From: Nitrospirota bacterium | GTDB lineage: Bacteria > Nitrospirota > JACRHJ01 | DNA length: 59,421 bases | Direction of reading: 5' to 3' | NCBI GenBank assembly: GCA_016212105.1 | Contig: JACRHJ010000040.1 | Span: forward strand, 1 to 59,421 | Shown: positions 25,184 to 34,461 of the stretch, in pieces | Position numbering within the stretch: the stretch's first letter is position 1 | How the letters are laid out: every line of letters starts with the position of its first letter | Position numbers and translations under genes: made by a program | The notes under the pieces: generated by a model | Database searches by the model: none | The model's input: the letters and a program-made list of their open reading frames with translations, nothing else | What the model was told of the DNA's origin: nothing

Positions 25184-25284
25184 CACGAACCTCCAGGTAC
25201 TGCCGGGGACAATCTATTACAATTCCGCACTCGCAAACCAAACCCTGGATTCCCGCTTTCGCGGGAATGACGGGCTGTGTGGCC

Positions 25285-25881
25285 CTACTTCTTCTCCATC
25301 TCCGGCAGGCGCTCTATGACGGCGTCTATCAGGCCGTACTCCTTGGCCTCCGCGCCGCTCATGAAGTAGTCCCGCTCGGTGTCCGTCCTTATCTTCTCGA
25401 TGCCCTGGCCGGTCGCGGACGCCAGTATCTCGTTCAGCCGCTCACGGAGCCTCAGTATCTCCTTGGCGTGTATCTCTATGTCCGTAGCCTGGCCGGAGAA
25501 CCCGCCCGCGGGCTGGTGTATCATTATACGGGAGTTCGGCAGCGAGAACCGCCTGCCCTTCGCGCCGGCGGACAGGAGAAGCGCGCCCATCGAGGCCGCC
25601 TGCCCGATGCATATCGTGGACACGGGCGGGCGGATGTAGTTCATCGTGTCGAATATCGCGAGCCCGGACGTCACTATGCCGCCGGGGCTGTTGATGTAGA
25701 GGTGTATCTCCTTGTCCGGGTCGTCCGCCTCCAGGAACAGGAGCTGGGCGATGATGGCGTTGGCCACGTCGTCGTCCACGCCGGTTCCCATGAACACTAT
25801 GCGATCCTTGAGGAGCCTCGAATATATGTCGTATGCGCGTTCGCCGCGCGCGGTCTGCTCTATAACGTAAGGGAGAAGCAT
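25285..25881 (-). CDS. clpP: ATP-dependent Clp protease proteolytic subunit ClpP
   Basis: A 198-residue serine protease. Ser97 in GQAASMGA, His122 in MIHQPAGG and the aspartate in TERDYFM form the triad. TTG at 25884 is directly in front of the ATG at 25881; the ATG has the better distance (8) from GGAGGG. Normal length, no N-terminal propeptide of note. Lies between tig and clpX. Confidence 0.97.
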   Translation of the reverse strand: MLLPYVIEQTARGERAYDIYSRLLKDRIVFMGTGVDDDVANAIIAQLLFLEADDPDKEIHLYINSPGGIVTSGLAIFDTMNYIRPPVSTICIGQAASMGALLLSAGAKGRRFSLPNSRIMIHQPAGGFSGQATDIEIHAKEILRLRERLNEILASATGQGIEKIRTDTERDYFMSGAEAKEYGLIDAVIERLPEMEKK

Positions 25882-25911
25882 CAACAGGACCCTCCAGTTG
25901 GTTGCCGTTAT

Positions 25912-25927
25912 TGGTAACTCGTTACCA
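25912..25927. promoter_or_regulatory. Palindrome between tig and clpP
   Basis: TGGTAAC and GTTACCA pair perfectly around TC. It lies 28 bases before clpP, where an operator for a regulator of clpP could sit; no regulator can be named. It could also be a short stem for mRNA processing. Confidence 0.35.
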
Positions 25928-26009
25928 TTTTACCCCCAAACGGGAGATAACGCAATACCCTTGACTACTATTCTAACGCAAAACGGCAAACTTCGCCAGA
26001 CCGGCCTTT

Positions 26010-27296
26010 TTACGCCTTTTTCGCGTGCGAAAGGACGAAATCGAGCGACTTGTCCTCGCCTATCATGGCGGCCAGGTCCTCGAGGCCGCCCTCCCTCTTC
26101 TTGTACATCTCCATGACCTGCTGGGGGGTGTGGCCGGTCTCGGCCGCTATCATCCGGATGCCCGCCTCCATCTCCTTTTCGGTCACTTTTATGCCTTCCT
26201 TGTCGGCTATGGCGGAGAGCACCAGCGTCGTCTTGACCCTGTCCTGGGCGATGGCCTTGGCCCTGGGCTCGAACTCCTTCAGCTCCTCTGAGGCCTTGCC
26301 GGTCGGCATGCCGTTGCCCACGACCTCCTGGTAGCGGCGCACCATCATCGAGCGGAACTCCTTCTCGACGAGCGTCGGCGGCAGCTCGAAGTCGTGAAGC
26401 CTGACAAGCTCCCTGACGATCTCCTCCTTCTGCTTCTGGGCGACGCCGCGCTTCTTCATCATCAGGATGTCTTCCCTGACCTTGTCCTTCAGCTCGGCGA
26501 GCGTCTGGCCGATGCCGAGGTCCTTGGCAAGCTCGTCGTCCAGCTCCGGGAGCACCTTGCTCTTCAGTTCCTTGACAGCCGCCTTGAACGTCGCCTCGGC
26601 GCCAGCGAGGTCCTTGTTCCTGTACTCCTCCGGGAACCTGACCGTGAACTCGCGCGTCTCGCCCTTCTTCGCGCCTTCGAGGTTCTCCTCGAAGCCGGGG
26701 ATCATCGAGCTCGAACCCAGCTCCAGCGGGTAGTTCTCGGCCTTGCCGCCCTGTATGGGCTCGCCGTCCTTGAAGCCCTCGAAGTCAATCACTACGAAGT
26801 CGCCCTTTACCGAAGCCCTGTCCTCCTCGACCGTCTCCAGCGTGGAGTGCATGCTCCGAAGCTCCGCGAGCGCCTCGTCCATGTCGGAGTCGGAGACTTC
26901 CAGCGGCTCGTCCTTCACCGTGATGCCCTTGTACTCGCCGAGCACGATAACCGGCTTTACCTCGACCGTCGCCGTGAATGTCAGCGGCTGGTCCTTCTTT
27001 ATCTTGAGCGAACCTTCCTCTATGTGCGGCCTGTCGATCGGGGTGAGGTCGGCCTCGTCGAGCGCCTTGCCGTAGTACTCCGGGACTATCCTCTCGAGGA
27101 CGTTCGCCTCGACCGAGTCGCTGTAGTACTTGACCAGTATGTGCCTCGGGGCCTTGCCGGGCCGGAACCCGTCCACCTTCGCGGTCTTGCCCACCTCTTT
27201 GTACGCCTCTTCGATGGCGGCCTTTATCGCGTCCGCCGGTATCTCCACTTTGAGGCGCTTTTTTGTCGCGCCGAGGTCCTCGACATCCAACTTCAT
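26010..27296 (-). CDS. tig: Trigger factor
   Basis: A 428-residue ribosome-associated chaperone and peptidyl-prolyl isomerase. The ribosome-binding signature GFRPGKAPR is at residues 43-51; the FKBP-type PPIase domain has GSSSMIPGFEENLEGAKKGE; the C-terminal helical arms follow. AAAGGAG precedes the ATG. It leads the tig-clpP-clpX order found in many bacteria. Confidence 0.97.
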   Translation of the reverse strand: MKLDVEDLGATKKRLKVEIPADAIKAAIEEAYKEVGKTAKVDGFRPGKAPRHILVKYYSDSVEANVLERIVPEYYGKALDEADLTPIDRPHIEEGSLKIKKDQPLTFTATVEVKPVIVLGEYKGITVKDEPLEVSDSDMDEALAELRSMHSTLETVEEDRASVKGDFVVIDFEGFKDGEPIQGGKAENYPLELGSSSMIPGFEENLEGAKKGETREFTVRFPEEYRNKDLAGAEATFKAAVKELKSKVLPELDDELAKDLGIGQTLAELKDKVREDILMMKKRGVAQKQKEEIVRELVRLHDFELPPTLVEKEFRSMMVRRYQEVVGNGMPTGKASEELKEFEPRAKAIAQDRVKTTLVLSAIADKEGIKVTEKEMEAGIRMIAAETGHTPQQVMEMYKKREGGLEDLAAMIGEDKSLDFVLSHAKKA

Positions 27297-27355
27297 CTTA
27301 TACGTTCTCCTTTGCGTGGTTATTATGGGTGCGAAACCCGGTTAAACAGGTTATA

Positions 27356-27439
<84 letters not shown>

Positions 27440-27514
27440 CTGAAAAAAGCATATTTTTAAATAAGTTGAGTAATTTATCACAAACGGGCGCGGTTTGTCA
27501 ACGGAAATGGCGAG

Positions 27515-27645
27515 AACCTACCCTTCCCTCATGTCCCCTCCCTGTGCAGGGAGGGGAAGATTCGAGTAGGAATTATATAAAATATATGGCCCCAACGAAT
27601 CTCCCGCCCCCTGCATAGGGGGAGGGCTGGGGTGGGGGTAGGTTT
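27515..27645. repeat. MITE-like element, second copy of the 12330 family
   Basis: It starts with ACCTACCCTTCCCTCATGTC and ends with GGGAGGGCTGGGGTGGGGGTAGGT, imperfect terminal inverted repeats around an AT-rich centre. The inner parts (CCCCTCCCTGTGCAGGGAGGGGAAGATT and TCTCCCGCCCCCT) match the copy at 12328-12455 closely. It lies between the HEAT gene and the tRNA. Confidence 0.75.
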
Positions 27646-27651
27646 TAACCT

Positions 27652-28482
27652 CTATTCGCCTTGTTTTTCAAGGAGTTCGATAGCGTTCTTCAGCCAGGAA
27701 AGCCATTCCTCGTCCGGGTCTTCCCTGCTGTCGGCGAGGAGCTTCCTGAGCGGTTCGAGTAACCGTTTGTCGCCAAGCTCTTCCGCCGCCTCGAAGATTA
27801 TCGTGCCGGGCTCGCCGTCCTTTATCGTGTCGAGGATTATGTCGTAGACGCGGGCGTCCTTCCGGGCCGCGAGGCCGAGCAGCGCCTCGCAGGACGTCAC
27901 CTCGTCGTCGTCGTCCAGCCTCTCAAGGAGCGCCTCCCTGATTTCCGGGGAGTCCAGCTCCGGACGGTAGCCTATGCCGAAGGTCGCCCAGTCCCGGACA
28001 CGGAAGTCCTCGTCGCGGGTCAGCTCCAGAAGCCTTGAGACGGCGCGGGGGTCGTCGAGCTCCCACATGGCCTTTACCGCGCCCTGCCGTATCTCAGGTT
28101 GTGCGCTCCGCGTGTATTCGAGCAGGGTGTCGAGGTTCAGCACCTCGTCTTCGTCCTGTAAATCGGCGGCGGAGATTATGACCGCCTTTAGCACGGCAGG
28201 GTCGGTTTCGCCCTTCAGCATCGCGGTAACTATCTGAAGGGCCTTGTAGCCGAACGGGACGAACCCGTCCCCGCCGGAGCCGAGTATTGCCGCCCCGATA
28301 CGCCTTTCGCCCGCGTCCGCGCTCTTGCACAGGCCGGACGCCTTGCCGAACACCTCGCCGGGAACGTGCGCGTGAATCAGTTCTAAATAACCTGCGAGCG
28401 CGTCTTCGTCCTCTTCCTCTATAGCCAGACGGACAAGTTCGTCCATGCTGAGTTTCATAAGGGCTTCCTGGTCCATTGGCAT
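27652..28482 (-). CDS. HEAT-repeat protein
   Basis: A 276-residue, very acidic helical-repeat protein. HEAT-like helices are seen in QGAVKAMWELDDPRAVSRLL, ELTRDEDFRVRDWATFGIGY and EVTSCEALLGLAARKDARVY; no catalytic motif is present. Such proteins usually act as scaffolds. It is 185 bases downstream of the PEGA/PDZ protein on the same strand and is separated by a repeat, so it may be transcribed on its own. Confidence 0.8.
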   Translation of the reverse strand: MPMDQEALMKLSMDELVRLAIEEEDEDALAGYLELIHAHVPGEVFGKASGLCKSADAGERRIGAAILGSGGDGFVPFGYKALQIVTAMLKGETDPAVLKAVIISAADLQDEDEVLNLDTLLEYTRSAQPEIRQGAVKAMWELDDPRAVSRLLELTRDEDFRVRDWATFGIGYRPELDSPEIREALLERLDDDDEVTSCEALLGLAARKDARVYDIILDTIKDGEPGTIIFEAAEELGDKRLLEPLRKLLADSREDPDEEWLSWLKNAIELLEKQGE

Positions 28483-28666
28483 AAATAATGGCTCCTTAAT
28501 GATTTATCATTCCCGCAACTTCCTGGACCCCGTGTCAAGCACGGGGCGACGAACAAGCGCACGTCATTCCCTCCCCGGCTTTAGGCATACCGGGGTAAAC
28601 TCCAGCGGGAATCCAGCGACTTTTCTTGGTTCGTATGGTTTGCATATAGTGCCGCCGGATTAAAGC
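28483..28666. repeat. Reverse, diverged copy of the composite TTAATCCGGCG repeat
   Basis: Read on the minus strand from 28664: TTAATCCGGCGG, TATGCA, ACCAA, AAAGTCGCTGGATTCCCGC, a long-loop hairpin and CCCCGTGCTTGACACGGGG. The same order of modules is found at 35689, 53019 and 59282. Confidence 0.7.
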
Positions 28667-30346
28667 TCACCTCTTCTTCATCCCCCCAAGCCTCCCGGCG
28701 GCGAGAGGCGCGGCCCACGGGCCGTCCGCGCTCAATAGCGTCGCCTCGGGGTAGCTGTCCAGTACCTTCCTGTACGCGGCGGCGGCCTCGTCGTACCGCC
28801 CGAGCTTTTCGTATACCAGCCCGAGCCGGTACAAAGCGGTGCCGGTACAGACGCCCTGCCCTGTCCCGGTACGTGCCTCCAGGTATGCATCCGCCGCTTT
28901 TTCCGGGTCTCCAGCCATGGCGTATGCGTCCCCGAGCGTGAGCGCGGCAAGCCCGCGCACCTCCTCCCGGACCGTCTGGCCCGCGGTGTCGTCGAGTATC
29001 GCCAGGCTGTCCACAAGCGCCAGGTTCACAAGGTAACCCGGCGCTTCCGGGTCCGGCTCCACCGGCGCTTTTACTGGAGTCAGCCGCACCTTGAACAGGT
29101 CTCCTCCACGGAGCGCGGTGACCTCCTGCTCCACGCCAGGCTTCAGGAGCGCCGCGAGCCCCCGGCCACCCGTTACCGCCGTCCCGTCCACGGAGACGAC
29201 GACGTCTCCGGGCGCGAGCCCGGCAACCTCGGCCGGGTAGCCCTTCAGGAGCCTTGTAAGCTCGGCCCCTTCCGGCCGGCCGGCAGCCTCCGCTCCTATC
29301 GCTGCCCGCCCGCGCACCTGCTGGCGCCTCCATCCCGCGAGGAACCCTCTTATGCCGGGCTCCGGCCCGTCCGGGCCGAGCACGGCCATGTCCGCGTAGT
29401 CGCTCGCGGTGCTGTAGAGCATTATCCGGACGGCACTGCCGCCGTCCCCGGCCGGCGCCGCGACAAGCGCAAGCTCCACGCCGGCCTGCTCCATTATCCC
29501 GGACAGCACCGCCGAGTCCTCTATGTCGAGCCGCGTCCTGCCGGCCTTCAGGAAGTCGAGCGAGAACTCCTCCAGGCCCCGTTCCACCAGCCCGGCCGCG
29601 AGCTCGCCGAGGCCCACGCGGACGACGCTCACCACTCCGGACTCCGATAACGCGGCCCCGACGGGATCGGTGACCGAATCTGGCCCGTCCGCGCCTGTAC
29701 CGTCCATCCCGACCAGGAGTATCCGCCTCTTCAGCGTCAGGGCGACCGAACTCCTTTCCGCCCTGCCCATGCTCACGTCCGCCACTGCGTCCTCGAAGTA
29801 ATCGCGGGTGAGCCGCACCTCGTGCCCGCCCTCGGTCACCCTTGTTATCGTTACCGGCGTGACGCCCGCGCGGCGTCCGTCGAACAGGACCTGCACTCCC
29901 GGCGGTTCCGACTCGACGTACACCTCGCCGCGTGCCTCATGCAGCTTGTCCTCGACGGTCAGCGTGACGTCCTTCTTAACCGTGACCCTGCTCTCGGAGG
30001 GCTCGAAGCCGGGCTTCACGAGCCGGAGCGTGTACTCGCCGGCGGGCAGGCATTCCTTCCTGACCGGGGCCTCGCCGACAAGCTCGCCGTCCAGGAATAC
30101 CGACGCGCCCGGCGGGTCGCAGTTGCAGACGAGCGTCCCCTCGCCGAGCGCGGGCTTGCATGACTTGGCCGCGCCCGGCGTGTAAGTACCGGCGGGCCTT
30201 CCCTCGCCTGAGGTGGCCCCCGGTGCGGACCATGCCGCAAGCGGCTCGGGTATCATCCCGTCGCCTCCGAAGCACGGGCCCGCATGCAGCGCCGGGATTA
30301 GAAGCGCGACGAAGAACGTAAAAAGGCGTATGGGCGAAACCGACAT
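28667..30346 (-). CDS. Exported PEGA / PDZ / TPR multidomain protein
   Basis: A 559-residue protein with a signal peptide (SPIRLFTFFVALLIPALHAG). Two PEGA-type beta domains follow (NCDPPGASVFLDGELVGEAP at about 75 and ESEPPGVQVLFDGRRAGVTP at about 145), then a region of unknown fold with LLVGMDGTGADGPD, a PDZ core (YPAEVAGLAPGDVVVSVDGT) and C-terminal TPR helices (ALYRLGLVYEKLGRYDEAAA). It should lie in the periplasm or on the outer envelope and bind peptidoglycan or partners. It follows the sensor kinase by about 65 bases on the same strand. The ATG at 30346 gives the proper signal peptide. Confidence 0.75.
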   Translation of the reverse strand: MSVSPIRLFTFFVALLIPALHAGPCFGGDGMIPEPLAAWSAPGATSGEGRPAGTYTPGAAKSCKPALGEGTLVCNCDPPGASVFLDGELVGEAPVRKECLPAGEYTLRLVKPGFEPSESRVTVKKDVTLTVEDKLHEARGEVYVESEPPGVQVLFDGRRAGVTPVTITRVTEGGHEVRLTRDYFEDAVADVSMGRAERSSVALTLKRRILLVGMDGTGADGPDSVTDPVGAALSESGVVSVVRVGLGELAAGLVERGLEEFSLDFLKAGRTRLDIEDSAVLSGIMEQAGVELALVAAPAGDGGSAVRIMLYSTASDYADMAVLGPDGPEPGIRGFLAGWRRQQVRGRAAIGAEAAGRPEGAELTRLLKGYPAEVAGLAPGDVVVSVDGTAVTGGRGLAALLKPGVEQEVTALRGGDLFKVRLTPVKAPVEPDPEAPGYLVNLALVDSLAILDDTAGQTVREEVRGLAALTLGDAYAMAGDPEKAADAYLEARTGTGQGVCTGTALYRLGLVYEKLGRYDEAAAAYRKVLDSYPEATLLSADGPWAAPLAAGRLGGMKKR

Positions 30347-30410
30347 ATCGTACCCGGTTTGAGAAGGGAATTTGCGCACAGGTATAATTTAGCAGAAATG
30401 GTGCGGCGGG

Positions 30411-33400
30411 TCAACCGTCGAGCGACTTCCGGACGGGGAGTACCAGGCTGAACTCGCTGCCCCTGCCTTCCTCCGAGGACAGCTCGACGCGGCCCCCGTG
30501 TATGGCGGCCACGGCCTTGACGACCGCGAGCCCGAGCCCGCTCCCCCGCGTGCCGGAGGTCTTGGGCGAGCGGTAGTACTTCTCGAATATCCTCTCCCTC
30601 TCGCCGGCCGGGATGCCGGGGCCGTTGTCGGCGACGGATATCCTTATCTGGGGCTGCCCGCCGGACACGATGCTTTCCGCCTTGAACGTTATGCGCCCGC
30701 CGTCCGGAGTGTAGTTGACCGCGTTCAGGACGAGGTTCGTGACCGCCCTGTATACGTGGGTCTTGTCGATTATACTCATCGGCAAGCCGTTGTCTATCTG
30801 CGAGTCGAAGGCCTGGCCCTTGCGGACGGCGAGCGCGAAGCCCTCGGACGCGACCTCGACCAGCATCTCGCGGACGTCCACGGGACACTCGTTGAAGGTC
30901 GCCTTCCCTGCTTCGAGCCTCGATATAGCGAGGAAGTCGTCCACCATGCGGAAGAGCTTCCTGCCGGAGAGCTTTATGCCCGCCGCCATCTCCCGGATGT
31001 CTTCGGGCCTGTCCTGCTGGCCTTCCTCCAGCAGCATGTCGGCGTAGCCGAGTATCACGGTAAGCGGCGACTTGAGGTCGTGGGTTATCATGGCGTAGAA
31101 GTCGGACCTCTGGCGCTCTAACGCCTTTCTTTCGGCTATGTCCCGGACAAACGCGCAGACGTACTCCCCGCCTCCTATCTCCATGTAGACCGACTTTATC
31201 TCGACGGGGATGGCCCTGCCGTCCTTCGCTATGTGCGTGCTCTCGAAGAGCGGCAGGTCGCCGGCCTTCAGCTCCGCGAAATGCCCGGGCCACCTCGTCA
31301 TATCGAACTCCGGGTCTATGTCGTGTATCGTCAGCCTGGTCATCTCTTCCTGCGTGTACCCGAGGCTCCTCGCGGAGGCAGGGTTTGAGTAGACGATGTT
31401 TGCGTCTCTGTCGATAAGGTTTATTACCTCTCCCGCGCCGTCCACTATGAACCTGAACTTCCTTATCTCCTCTTCCGCCGCCTTCCTGTCCGTGATGTCC
31501 TGAACCGTGCCGAGGATGCTGGCGGGGTTGCCGTCCGGTCCGAGCGTTACCTCTCCCTGCGCGCGGATTACACGCACAAGGCCGTCCTTCCGGATTATCC
31601 TTGCCTCGTAGTCAAGGGGCCGGAACGTGGTCGCGGCGCTCAGGACCTGGTCCATCACGGACTGCAGGTCGTCCGGGTGTACGAAGCCCAGGTACGCCTG
31701 GTACGTCCCGTCGAACTCCTCGGGCTTTATCCCGAATATCCGGCAGAGGCCGTCCGACCAGAAGACCCTGTCCTCCGCCAAACGCCACTCCCAGCTCCCG
31801 AAGCGGGCGACAAGCTCAGCGCCCGCGAGCCTCGCCTGGCTCACCCTGAGCCTGTCGTACGCCTGCTGGCGCTCAATCTCGGCCGATGCCCGGGCCGCGA
31901 AAATCCGGAGCATTGACCCGGCGAGGCCCACGTCCTCCAGGGGCTTCACGTCGAGGACGGCCACCAGCCCGAGGGGGCCGCCGGAGGAGTCGAACAGGGG
32001 CGTCCCGACATAGCTCTCTGCCCCCATCTGGACGAGCATCGCGTCCTCGGGGAAGAGCGCCTGTATGGCCATCGGGTATGTGCAGAGTTCACGGCCGACG
32101 ACGTTCTCGCATGGCGTGCCCGCGAGGTCGTAGCCGAAGTTGTCCATGAACGAGCCGTGCGCGTACACGGCCTTCGTCCCGACCCTGGTCAGGCTCCCTT
32201 CCTCCAGCTCGCCGATAAATGCGTAGGCAACGCCGAGCGCCTTCGCCAGCCGCTCCGCGAGCGAGCGGAAGAACTCCTCGCCGGTGTCCGCCGAGACGGC
32301 GGCGGCGATTCCGCGCACCATTTCCTCCGCCCTGTTGCGCTCGGTCATGTCTTTCGTAACGCCCACCATGGCGATTGGCCAGCCGGAGCCGTCCTCCACG
32401 AGAGACGTGGAGAGCCAGACGTCCACTTCCCTGCCGTCCTTGTGCCTGAACTTCGCCTCTCCGCTCCACCCGCCCTTCTCCCTGGTGGTGTCGACAACCC
32501 TGTTCCTGCCCTCTTGCGGCCCGCAGTGGAGCTCGCTTATATGCATGCCCACTATCTCTTCGGGGAGATAGCCCAGCGACGACGCGGACGTCTTGTTGGA
32601 GTACGTTATGCGCCCGGACATGTCCAGTATCCTGACGCCGTCGGGCGCGGCCTCCACCGCGGCCTGCAGGAGCCTCATCCGGTCCTCCGCCCTCTTGCGC
32701 TCCGATATGTCCCGGAACGCCGTGACGGCGCCGGTTATCCGGCCGTCCTCGTACAGCGGCGCGGCAACATACGAGACAGGGAAGGAGACGCCGTCCCGCC
32801 TTATGAATATGTCGCCCTCCACCGTGCTCGTCTGGCCGGTCCTCAGCGTGGCGATGACCGGGCAGTCCTCGCGGGACTTGTGGCTGCCGTCCTCGTTCAT
32901 GAAGTGTAGCGTCTCGTGCATGTCTCGGCCTATAAGCTCGGCCTCGGTCCATCCGAGGAGCCGCTCCGCCTCCGGGTTCATGAATGCGAGCCTCCCGTCC
33001 GTATCGAGGACGTAGACACCCTCGCCGAGCGCGGACGCGATGTCACGAAGCTTCTTCTCGTTCGCGTGCCTGAGCGACGCCAGCCGGAGTTCCTCCGCGC
33101 GGGCCGCGGCCTCCTTCGTGCGCCGCCAGGCCACGGCGAATGCCATCGCGAAGAGGCTCAGGGCGAGGGAGAGCAGTATGCCGTAGAACCTGTGCTCGCC
33201 GACGTCCCTCTGCCATACGGACGCCTCCACGTCTATGACGACCTGCGCGATAACCCTGCCGGATCCGGTTTCCATGACAGGGGCGACCGCCGAGACCCAG
33301 CTTTCATCGCCATCTCTGTACGGGCCGAAGACCCAGGTCTCGCCGCCGTTGTAGTACGTCAGCTCCGCGTCCCGCACGGGCCTGTCGTGCTCGCCCGTAC

Positions 33401-34448
33401 CGGCGACGACGGTCAGGTCGCCGCCTATCGGCATCCTGATGTGGACGTGGGCGCAGTACCGGCCGTCCATGTCCATCCTCCCCGCGCCGCCTGCCCGGCA
33501 GTAGGCGGCGCAGACCGCCTCGGCCTGCTCCTGTATGCGTGCCCTGTCCGCCTTGTCCGTGCCCGCCCTGTCAGCCGCTATCCTCGCCAGCCGCTCCGGG
33601 TTAACGCTCCCGGCGATGTTTGCCACGCTGTACAGAAGCTCGCGCTCAAGGCCCCTCTCAGCATGCCGTCCGGCGGCGTCGGTCAGCGCCCAGCCGAAAA
33701 GCACGGCCGCAACGACCGCGCCCGTCATTGCATACGGGCAGACAGCCCCCGCGCCCTTTCCGCCGCCCGGCGCGAAGCCCCGGCAAGGGGACCCGCCGTA
33801 CATGGACAGCAATGCCGCGACAGCCATGGCGAGAACGCCCCGGACGAACTGGACCGGGACGTGCAGGGCTTCGAAAAAGGCGCGTTCGTTGAATAAGGAG
33901 GCGGGCGGGAAGTCCGCGCCGGGTACGACCGCGGTCGCAAGGGCGTAGGCGGCCATGCAGACGCCCGCGACGGCGAGAGGGGCCTTTGCCCGTCCGTCCG
34001 AGGCCTTGCCGGCCTCCCAGAGCGCGGACGCGGCCCAGACCCCGCCCGGCAGGCCGATGAAGTAGCGGGTAGTGGCCCCCAGGCCCGGCAGGCCGTACTT
34101 CCAGCCCAGGCATGCGAGGACAGCGAAGGGCAACAACGCCCACCTGCCCGGCCCGGAGCCGCGCACCGCCTTCAGGCCGGAACGCCCGAACTCGAGGAGG
34201 AATACATAGGACGCCGCAGCGAGGACGGAAGAGGCGGCGGACAACACCTGTCCGCCGCCGAATTCGTGCTCGGCGAGCAGCAGCCATTCGCACGCCCCGT
34301 GCAGGACGCCGAACACGCCGAGCCATTTCCAGGGCAGGCCCCTGTCGCCGGCAGGCCTGACGTAAAAGCAGGACACGGCCATGATCAGGAAGGCAAGGCC
34401 GTAGAAGAAGTATATGAAGTCGAGCTGTGACTCAAAGAACGCGGCCAT
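30411..34448 (-). CDS. Membrane sensor histidine kinase with 7TM domain, four PAS and one GAF
   Basis: A 1345-residue kinase. Order: seven hydrophobic helices (about 1-235), an extracytoplasmic sensor part (about 265-415) closed by a further helix, PAS (about 460-580), PAS (585-705), GAF (710-870), PAS (875-1000), PAS (1000-1118), HisKA with MITHDLKSPLTVILG (about 1123), and HATPase with NLVLNAVNYTPDGG, DNGPGIP and GSGLGLAVVK. No receiver is attached. The ATG at 34448 lies five bases after GGGAGG. It is 13 bases from cheB, so it belongs to the chemosensory operon. Confidence 0.88.
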   Translation of the reverse strand: MAAFFESQLDFIYFFYGLAFLIMAVSCFYVRPAGDRGLPWKWLGVFGVLHGACEWLLLAEHEFGGGQVLSAASSVLAAASYVFLLEFGRSGLKAVRGSGPGRWALLPFAVLACLGWKYGLPGLGATTRYFIGLPGGVWAASALWEAGKASDGRAKAPLAVAGVCMAAYALATAVVPGADFPPASLFNERAFFEALHVPVQFVRGVLAMAVAALLSMYGGSPCRGFAPGGGKGAGAVCPYAMTGAVVAAVLFGWALTDAAGRHAERGLERELLYSVANIAGSVNPERLARIAADRAGTDKADRARIQEQAEAVCAAYCRAGGAGRMDMDGRYCAHVHIRMPIGGDLTVVAGTGEHDRPVRDAELTYYNGGETWVFGPYRDGDESWVSAVAPVMETGSGRVIAQVVIDVEASVWQRDVGEHRFYGILLSLALSLFAMAFAVAWRRTKEAAARAEELRLASLRHANEKKLRDIASALGEGVYVLDTDGRLAFMNPEAERLLGWTEAELIGRDMHETLHFMNEDGSHKSREDCPVIATLRTGQTSTVEGDIFIRRDGVSFPVSYVAAPLYEDGRITGAVTAFRDISERKRAEDRMRLLQAAVEAAPDGVRILDMSGRITYSNKTSASSLGYLPEEIVGMHISELHCGPQEGRNRVVDTTREKGGWSGEAKFRHKDGREVDVWLSTSLVEDGSGWPIAMVGVTKDMTERNRAEEMVRGIAAAVSADTGEEFFRSLAERLAKALGVAYAFIGELEEGSLTRVGTKAVYAHGSFMDNFGYDLAGTPCENVVGRELCTYPMAIQALFPEDAMLVQMGAESYVGTPLFDSSGGPLGLVAVLDVKPLEDVGLAGSMLRIFAARASAEIERQQAYDRLRVSQARLAGAELVARFGSWEWRLAEDRVFWSDGLCRIFGIKPEEFDGTYQAYLGFVHPDDLQSVMDQVLSAATTFRPLDYEARIIRKDGLVRVIRAQGEVTLGPDGNPASILGTVQDITDRKAAEEEIRKFRFIVDGAGEVINLIDRDANIVYSNPASARSLGYTQEEMTRLTIHDIDPEFDMTRWPGHFAELKAGDLPLFESTHIAKDGRAIPVEIKSVYMEIGGGEYVCAFVRDIAERKALERQRSDFYAMITHDLKSPLTVILGYADMLLEEGQQDRPEDIREMAAGIKLSGRKLFRMVDDFLAISRLEAGKATFNECPVDVREMLVEVASEGFALAVRKGQAFDSQIDNGLPMSIIDKTHVYRAVTNLVLNAVNYTPDGGRITFKAESIVSGGQPQIRISVADNGPGIPAGERERIFEKYYRSPKTSGTRGSGLGLAVVKAVAAIHGGRVELSSEEGRGSEFSLVLPVRKSLDG

Positions 34449-34461
34449 CAAAGCCTCCCTG

